Assembly (NCBI GenBank): GCA_003956705.1
Contig: QZCP01000667.1
Coordinates: 74,426-138,425, forward strand
Source of the DNA: Brevipalpus yothersi
Lineage: Eukaryota; Arthropoda; Arachnida; Trombidiformes; Tenuipalpidae
Length of the DNA: 64,000 nucleotides
Reading direction: 5' to 3'
In this document: positions 61,901-64,000 of the stretch, one piece after another
Layout of the letters: each line of letters starts with the position of its first letter
Numbering within the stretch: position 1 is the stretch's first letter
The notes under the pieces: model-generated
What the model was told of the DNA's origin: nothing
Seen by the model: the letters and a program-made list of their open reading frames with translations, nothing else
Database searches by the model: none
Program-made: the position numbers and the translations under genes

Positions 61901-62580
61901 AAATGAATGGATTGGTTAAAAAATACAAGAGAGAAAATACAGCAACAGATTAGTTAATGAGCTAAGAGAATGATTAGAATTTGTCAACTTTCATTCACTT
62001 ATTCTTTTTTTTAGATGCAAACATGCTCAAAACTTCAAATCTAGTTATAATTTCTAATGTTAGCCAGCCAAATTTCGATTATTGTCTGAAAACTATCTAC
62101 CTCTCTCATTGATTTGATGATTGAGAATTTTGAATTCTGGAATGTTCGCCATAATATGATCGTTGACAATCAAGGACTAAAGTGATGGTGATAATAGTGA
62201 TGGAAAAAGGGTCTAATAACATTAGCCATATAAAAAATGTCGAGCATCAAGTAGTTAAACCAATGGTGAAGTTATGTTAGGGGAATAAATAGCATTCCAA
62301 AAAATTGTGACAATAAATAAGCCTCGAGAGTTCTACATGATGATGATTTGACAAGCCAATATTCATGCTCAACGATACTCGTTGTGATAATGATGATTAC
62401 GAGAAGAGTTTGAAAATGAGAATAGATGAAATGACAGTAAATAGCGGAAGAAGAGATGGAAAATAAGCTCATAATAGTGAACAATAATTTTCATTCGAAC
62501 CTGGATCGTCTGATTCGCTTGTGTGGTGGCAAAATGTGGTATCCGTCAAGCATGGAACAACAGTACGAATCATCCATCAT
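19880..62580 (-). CDS. Ank2: Giant ankyrin (Ank2-like), ZU5 to C-terminus; spliced, several isoforms
   Basis: This is the 3' part of an ankyrin gene running leftwards. Domains in order are the ZU5 tandem (61502-57392), UPA (57330-56786) and a death domain (start of 56674-56150), followed by acidic, Ser/Thr/Glu-rich tails. The ankyrin repeats must lie to the right of the window. Ankyrins tie membrane proteins to spectrin through ZU5; giant insect isoforms stabilise axonal and synaptic microtubules. Boundaries set from GT-AG sites and phase give three transcripts that stay in frame from the ATG at 62580. They are about 941 residues ending at 53928, about 8,203 ending at 28158 and about 3,310 ending at 19880. 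Nearly every exon after the death domain is phase 1 at both ends, so exons can be swapped freely. Gene identity is firm. Cassette inclusion and the start are inferred. Confidence 0.93.
20520..20636 (-). CDS. Ank2: Ankyrin acidic cassette exon
   Basis: A 117-base exon, phase 1 at both ends, flanked by TCATTAG and GTAACA. It encodes a Glu-rich stretch with DEESKHDRNEEEEEE and ends in CYCHSHELG; the Cys/His cluster could bind a metal, though nothing proves it. It reads in frame from the donor at 21246 and into the last exon. Confidence 0.6.
21246..25305 (-). CDS. Ank2: Ankyrin long 3' exon, 1,353 codons
   Basis: An open exon of 4,060 bases with acceptor TTTTCTAG, entry phase 0 and exit phase 1 at CAAG/GTACCG. 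It encodes a disordered Ser/Gly/Asp/Glu-rich segment. Two related elements, SLQEFEKLEAEAK and SLTEFERLESECRQAE (near 23,000-23,160), are followed by a Glu-rich helix EKAVREEQARLSEIEEG. The C-terminal 250 residues are less simple: DGWQVVREVDLDGSVRTTR, VDPSGNVKVIRTVRQE and QREICIQPEVRTITFIG have strand-like alternation. I recognise no catalytic domain. Membership in the ankyrin gene rests on phase and strand. An independent downstream gene is possible but would need its own start, and none is obvious. Confidence 0.75.
25645..27410 (-). CDS. Ank2: Ankyrin long 3' exon, 588 codons
   Basis: Acceptor ACATCCAG, entry phase 1 and exit phase 0 at AAAGAG/GTGAGT, which matches the phase-0 entry at 25305. 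The protein begins DEKRKDGPKHAASS and runs through Ser/Thr tracts, including two poly-Thr runs, an acidic middle with a poly-Glu run, SKSLSKSLSKSDSED, and a less simple end with AREIVGKVTQEVANRP and FEEAKTETISKSFTSGETL. No known domain is seen. The phase-1 entry lets it follow any of the upstream cassettes but not the giant exon's own stop, so it probably replaces the giant exon. Confidence 0.72.
27411..28157. other. Intron / 3' flank between giant exon and long 3' exons
   Basis: About 750 AT-rich bases with no coding potential. If the giant exon is terminal, its 3' UTR lies here. I saw no minus-strand AATAAA in this stretch, so any polyadenylation would need a variant signal. Confidence 0.45.
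28158..48838 (-). CDS. Ank2: Giant ankyrin exon (20,681 bases, about 6,890 codons)
   Basis: One uninterrupted frame runs from a CAATTCAG acceptor (phase 1) to a TGA at 28158. It is Ser/Glu-rich and mostly disordered. From N- to C-terminus it holds: a basic Ser/Thr-rich start; a globular-looking segment (about 46,940-47,500); acidic DSE-rich stretches; an 11-copy FEMxD/SSGxxSPSK repeat array (35.39-40.40 kb); a beta-hairpin-like repeat zone (30.89-33.45 kb); and a basic Arg/Ser/Tyr-rich tail (28,158-30,330). In Drosophila the giant Ank2-L and Ank2-XL tails bind or organise microtubules at synapses and in axons, so a similar role is likely but inferred. The exon has no frame break. A CGAG/GTGGAA site near 28,290 could act as a phase-1 donor into the exon at 27410. 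Confidence 0.95.
30890..33450 (-). repeat. Two-level protein repeat in the giant exon (A x4 + B units)
   Basis: Element A follows F-x-I/V-x-P-x-x-N-x-I-x-F/Y, for example FSVTPSENEICYI, FTILPEENTVNFV, FSVNPSPNEIQFEV and FSIIPSQNEINYI. Four A copies, some degenerate, lie at 32,310-32,810 and four at 31,130-31,540. Each cluster is followed by element B, a longer unit containing SVDVxxxxxxESKTG (about 32,130-32,240 and 30,890-31,010). A more distant B copy lies at 33,340-33,450. Confidence 0.75.
35390..40400 (-). repeat. Eleven-copy FEMHD / SSGQNSPSK repeat array
   Basis: Each unit has a core such as KDYTIFEMHDDFLDEP, a spacer of about 10 residues, then EKISSGQNSPSKV and usually RAPSESDSE. FEM cores sit near 35,485, 35,758, 36,152, 36,510, 36,858, 37,203, 38,718, 39,290, 39,632, 39,980 and 40,340. 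The spacing is therefore about 350 bases, with one gap. The unit is conserved far more than the Ser/Glu-rich linkers between copies. Confidence 0.9.
48839..51024. other. Intron upstream of the giant exon
   Basis: About 2.2 kb of AT-rich intron on the ankyrin strand. A plus-strand open frame at 49618-49992 is Lys/Thr/Ile-rich and not convincing. No further cassette exon was recognised. Confidence 0.5.
51025..51123 (-). CDS. Ank2: Ankyrin 33-codon cassette exon
   Basis: A 99-base exon, phase 1 at both ends, between CTCATTCAG and the strong donor GTAAGTGAG. It encodes EWFEEGAAGDIVHVVEHK and then TTCETHPSASAEKDE; the first residue depends on the upstream exon. It is short but not low-complexity. 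It reads in frame into the giant exon and into the exon at 27410. Confidence 0.7.
51754..52824 (-). CDS. Ank2: Ankyrin acidic exon (357 codons); cassette, terminal or alternative first exon
   Basis: The open frame runs from about 52861 to a TGA at 51740. Taking acceptor GGACAG (52825) and donor GAAA/GTATCT gives 1,071 bases, phase 1 at both ends, fitting its neighbours. Alternatives are a stronger-looking acceptor GTGTTCAG at 52847 in phase 2, a terminal exon ending at 51740, or an alternative first exon starting at the ATG at 52816 (MSKPPSDGLRRRGAKKYRK). The product has a basic start, then a very acidic Asp/Glu/Ser region, and a better-structured patch with EMEIYLETVLGRPLCMVTTY. No family is recognised. 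Confidence 0.6.
53721..53785. other. Long imperfect hairpin in an ankyrin intron
   Basis: The arm at 53721-53735 is complementary to 53771-53785 at 13 of 15 positions. An inner 6-base perfect stem (53741-53746 with 53756-53761) lies within the loop. It could be a structured RNA or miRNA-like precursor on either strand, or chance. No known miRNA seed was recognised. Confidence 0.45.
53928..53992 (-). CDS. Ank2: Ankyrin alternative terminal exon, short form
   Basis: After a 42-base intron, acceptor GCAATCAG opens a phase-1 exon encoding DDSTPERSEDNSENSVIEI plus two Lys and a TAA stop. AATAAA overlaps the stop (53927-53932). Splicing from the exon at 54035 keeps frame and ends a short isoform of about 941 residues counted from the ATG at 62580. 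The exon is too short for ordinary gene finding. Confidence 0.6.
54035..54142 (-). CDS. Ank2: Ankyrin 36-codon cassette exon
   Basis: A 108-base exon, phase 1 at both ends, between CTATTCAG and GTAAGAG. It encodes EPIGKEEYHRIAEKILQEVY followed by a short charged helix-like stretch, likely an amphipathic helix. It lies directly before the short terminal exon and may be specific to the short form or shared by all. Confidence 0.7.
54988..55242 (-). CDS. Ank2: Ankyrin 85-codon cassette exon
   Basis: A 255-base exon, phase 1 at both ends, with acceptor TTCTTTAG and donor AACG/GTAAGT. It encodes a Thr/Val/Ser/Glu-rich disordered segment beginning DPTNVQTTPQQPVEYAKQVM and ending KITVEQNG. Confidence 0.75.
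55335..55478 (-). CDS. Ank2: Ankyrin 48-codon exon with a probable GC donor
   Basis: Acceptor GCACAG, phase 1. It encodes LRRSEDSESMDHAREVPTQM, then EDRIEFTDDGGMTHTITQVT and KTMILQ, a conserved-looking strand-rich tail segment. No GT donor fits; a GC donor (CAAG/GCACTA) at 55335 keeps phase 1 and leaves a 92-base intron. Otherwise the frame reads on to a TAA at 55300, giving another terminal exon. Confidence 0.6.
55767..55946 (-). CDS. Ank2: Ankyrin 60-codon cassette exon
   Basis: A 180-base exon, phase 1 at both ends, donor GGGC/GTAAGG. It encodes the acidic GRDEEENRALAVEEYLNFLE, then EEQDREDSEERAAYRGETIN and EEIPVPDSTSTGR. The acceptor is a tandem AAGAAG, so one codon may be optional at the exon start. 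Confidence 0.75.
56150..56674 (-). CDS. Ank2: Ankyrin death-domain exon
   Basis: A 525-base exon, phase 1 at both ends, after acceptor AAATTTAG and before GTAAGT. The first 85 residues are the ankyrin death domain, with DDETMVKVDSAIMQMGHDLG, DWVKVATQLNLSHNDVDKI and EQAVAMLYTRKK at the usual positions. Then come a Ser/Asp-rich linker and an acidic end. In ankyrins this domain follows UPA directly, as here. Downstream exons begin the variable tail. Confidence 0.93.
56786..57330 (-). CDS. Ank2: Ankyrin UPA-domain exon
   Basis: A 545-base exon, entry phase 2 and exit phase 1. It encodes the end of the second ZU5 (RFWLMDCRQT) and the whole UPA domain: VPFVAKFVIFTKRHDPSEAQ, RVFCMTDDKEDKTLESQ, KSRDVEVLENKNQHLEFAG and FRENRLPFLIRVKD. 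UPA packs against the ZU5 tandem to form the rigid ZU5-ZU5-UPA module next to the death domain. The match to the family is continuous. Confidence 0.95.
57392..57488 (-). CDS. Ank2: Ankyrin second-ZU5 exon
   Basis: A 97-base exon, entry phase 1 and exit phase 2, encoding GALKAQWEDVTGSTPLTF and then the conserved VNNCVSFTTTVSA. It matches the distal half of the second ankyrin ZU5 domain. Confidence 0.93.
57677..57881 (-). CDS. Ank2: Ankyrin second-ZU5 exon, start
   Basis: A 205-base exon, entry phase 0 and exit phase 1 at ACAG/GTACAG. It encodes AQPIASELVTKMLGNRVAVS and then PIVTVEPRRRKFHKPITLTI, the hallmark start of the second ZU5, and ends in RLLCSITG. Confidence 0.95.
57882..60140. other. 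Intron between first and second ZU5 exons
   Basis: About 2.3 kb of AT-rich intron. No cassette exon or antisense gene could be supported; open frames at 59592-59862 on both strands lack any family signature. Confidence 0.5.
60141..60581 (-). CDS. Ank2: Possible in-frame extension of the first-ZU5 exon
   Basis: The frame continues for about 146 codons past the canonical donor at 60581. It encodes a basic Lys/Ser-rich segment containing SKLALFGQGLKRRFRRSRTD, followed by a Ser/Asn-rich stretch and a TAA at 60141. The protein-like composition suggests an alternative 5' splice site (a CCA/GTCAGT donor lies near 60,215). Intron retention would instead truncate the protein inside ZU5. Confidence 0.4.
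   Translation of the reverse strand: MRKKKHQKKNESDHDESDSGYDDSSKGRKSKPSKLALFGQGLKRRFRRSRTDLDASLSSKAEDQQQASSPDSSTGNEISPISNVSAPKVETPNSEKSNKTQDFNNNQSRKNNRKAATASEPKPVSGCWAELIRVTMPNLDLLTRVI
60582..60796 (-). CDS. Ank2: Ankyrin first-ZU5 exon, end
   Basis: A 215-base exon, entry phase 1 and exit phase 0 at CTTCAG/GTGAGA. It encodes DLNALEPEFASDRITRILTT, then IGPEGGMVSSTVIPQVQAIF and FPEGALTKKIKVGLQ, the link into the second ZU5. Confidence 0.95.
60971..61134 (-). CDS. Ank2: Ankyrin first-ZU5 exon, middle
   Basis: A 164-base exon, entry phase 2 and exit phase 1 at ACTG/GTAAGT. It encodes PVIIEVPHFASLRNREREII and SDNGQTWREHTLEASEEAV, standard spectrin-binding ZU5 sequence. Confidence 0.95.
61278..61502 (-). 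CDS. Ank2: Ankyrin first-ZU5 exon, start
   Basis: A 225-base exon, phase 2 at both ends, donor TTGG/GTGAGT. It encodes FLVSFMVDARGGAMRGCRHS, VRVIIPPRKAPMPMRVTCRF and RILEVGPAGARFLG, among the best conserved ankyrin sequences. It makes the gene identification secure. Confidence 0.96.
61853..61870 (-). CDS. Ank2: Candidate 18-base ankyrin microexon
   Basis: Between CAACTCAG and a perfect GTAAGT donor lie 18 bases that read xPLKWK(T) in phase 2 and join in frame to FLVSFMVDARGG. Size and phase allow it to be included or skipped without a frameshift. The frame upstream stays open only briefly and has no other acceptor. Confidence 0.5.
62501..62580 (-). CDS. Ank2: Ankyrin exon upstream of ZU5; possible alternative start
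   Basis: From an ATG at 62580 the frame reads MMDDSYCCSMLDGYHILPPH and KRIRRS, then ends in phase 2 at CCAG/GTTCGA. That phase matches both the microexon and the ZU5 exon. The frame is also open upstream to a CTTGTGATCAG acceptor near 62,630, so this could be an internal exon following the repeats instead. The weak donor lowers confidence. Confidence 0.5.
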
Positions 62581-62649
62581 GACATTGATGGCAGAAGTAA
62601 GCAATCGATAAGAAAAACAGAGCTGATCACAAGACAAAAAAGGACAGTG

Positions 62650-64000
62650 ACAATACTAAAAAAAGTGAAACACTAGCTGAATACATTGCACAAAACGATT
62701 GTTTTGGATGACGAATATCGCACGACGGAAGAACGATAAATGAACAGTTAAAAAGAGAATATGAGAAGAAGGAAGAGAAGAGAAGTCACTGCGCTTTGGC
62801 TACACTCTTCCCCAAGTACATATATGATTATTCCGTAATCTCTAATTGCCATAATAATTTATTGACGAGTTGTTTGCCTCTCTCTCTTCCTATACACTTT
62901 GGAAGGGTGTTCAGATCATATTGTAGCCAGAAGAAAAGCATGAGAGAAAGAGGCAAAGAAGGAGAAAGAGAGAGAGAGAGAAAGAGAAACATTCCCAGAG
63001 AGCGGAAAGTGTAAAGATATTCATTGAACGGAATGAGCATGAGAGACTATTACTCATCAGTGAATCGAGTATGGGACGAAAAGGAAAAATGAACATGAAC
63101 ATAAACACTGGCCAAGTGAGACTGATGTGCGCTGGTTTCGCATGTTTTTTTCAATCCTCAATGAATTGCTACCGAAATAACTACCCTGATGCAATCTGAA
63201 GCAGGAGATACAAATTTAAGTAGACAGAGGAGCTCTTGTGGAAAGGATTCTGGTTACTGGCAAACAGAAGGCCCAAGATAGTGAGAGGAGGAGAGAGTAG
63301 AAGATGAAGAGGATGAAGAAAAATATTGGAAGAGCAAGAGCAGAAAGAAACTAAAATAGGACCAAGGCAGAGAGAACAAGCTAGTTAGTTAAATTTTTAC
63401 TCGTGTACTGTAAGTCTTCTCGTCTTAACATCCTTCCCTGCTTTTCGTCTCAGCGAAATAAGACTACACAAGTCTCAAAGATAAGGATTCATTCTCAGTG
63501 TCACATCATATATTTCGTATGAGATGAGAATATATGTATATTGAGAAGCGAAAAATTCATCACTCGACCCGTAATCATCATTACCATCGTTGTAATTACT
63601 AGAGAAGAGGGTTCATTTTATCACACTGTAGACAACGAAAGCCTGCCAATACCGTGTACGAAATTAACTTCTGAATCCTTGCAAGTTTTCTGAATAGAGT
63701 CCGCAAGAAGAGGAAGCAATATTCAAAAGGAAGACAGACAGTTTGACATAAATAAAATTTGAGGAACTAGCTTTTTGGTCGATAAACACTAGACAGAGAA
63801 GAGATGGAGAAAAAAATTTCTGCTTCATTGGCTTGTAGTATTTTGGTTCAAACACTATTAATCTGAGTGTCAACGTCACTTGTTGGATGAACATTTGATT
63901 TGCAACATAAATACTGCTAGAAGATCACGATGAGCACGTATATATATATACACACACATACATAAATTTCAATCGAAGATTGACCTAGTTTTCGATTTTT
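62650..64000. other. Right end of the window, upstream of the ankyrin exons
   Basis: About 1.35 kb without a supportable gene. It holds a short GA patch (about 62,960-62,990) and scattered biased open frames. It is an ankyrin intron leading to the repeat exons, the promoter of a short-N-terminus isoform, or both. Confidence 0.45.

Noticed and set aside
62796..63108. Open frames around a GA patch at the right end
   Set aside because: They are low-complexity Arg-Glu or Leu-Ser shadows of the repeat.

Overview
The window is eukaryotic nuclear DNA. It is AT-rich, has GT-AG introns (many of only 40-100 bases), AATAAA signals and long GA/TC microsatellites. The proteins point to an arthropod: a dusky/miniature-type ZP protein and an invertebrate giant ankyrin. 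Short introns and Asn/Ser/Thr homopolymers suggest a chelicerate such as an acariform mite, but that placement is a guess. No prokaryotic features, CRISPR array, tRNA, rRNA or transposon was recognised.

Left part (1-19 kb). Bases 1-4786 hold GA/TC microsatellites and no gene I can support. Two housekeeping genes follow in tandem on the minus strand: ZNF598 (4787-7655, a ribosome-collision E3 ligase) and NAA50 (8311-9042, an N-terminal acetyltransferase). On the plus strand, a secreted Asn/Gln/Gly/Pro-rich protein is encoded by three exons spread over 9935-18504. Its 6.9 kb first intron contains a complete same-strand gene for a dusky/miniature/dusky-like ZP-domain transmembrane protein (13999-16045).

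Right part (19.7-62.6 kb). The rest is the 3' two thirds of one minus-strand ankyrin gene, transcribed towards the secreted-protein gene. The ankyrin repeats are not in the window. Present are the ZU5 tandem, the UPA domain, a death domain, a string of phase-1 cassette exons, a single 20.7 kb giant exon (about 6,890 codons, own stop), and an alternative long 3' set (25645-27410, 21246-25305, 20520-20636, 19880-19938). I placed exon boundaries from splice sites and reading phase. Three composite transcripts stay in frame throughout: short (exit at 53928), giant (exit at 28158) and long (exit at 19880).

Most interesting content. The giant exon carries several repeat families I do not recognise: an 11-copy FEMxD...SSGxxSPSK array, a two-level beta-hairpin-like repeat, and a recent internal duplication of about 540 bases. 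It also has a compact globular-looking segment near its start and a long basic Tyr/Ser/Arg tail. The ankyrin gene further shows a likely alternative start after the repeats, an 18-base microexon, an extended-exon option inside ZU5, a probable GC-AG intron and a cryptic short terminal exon.
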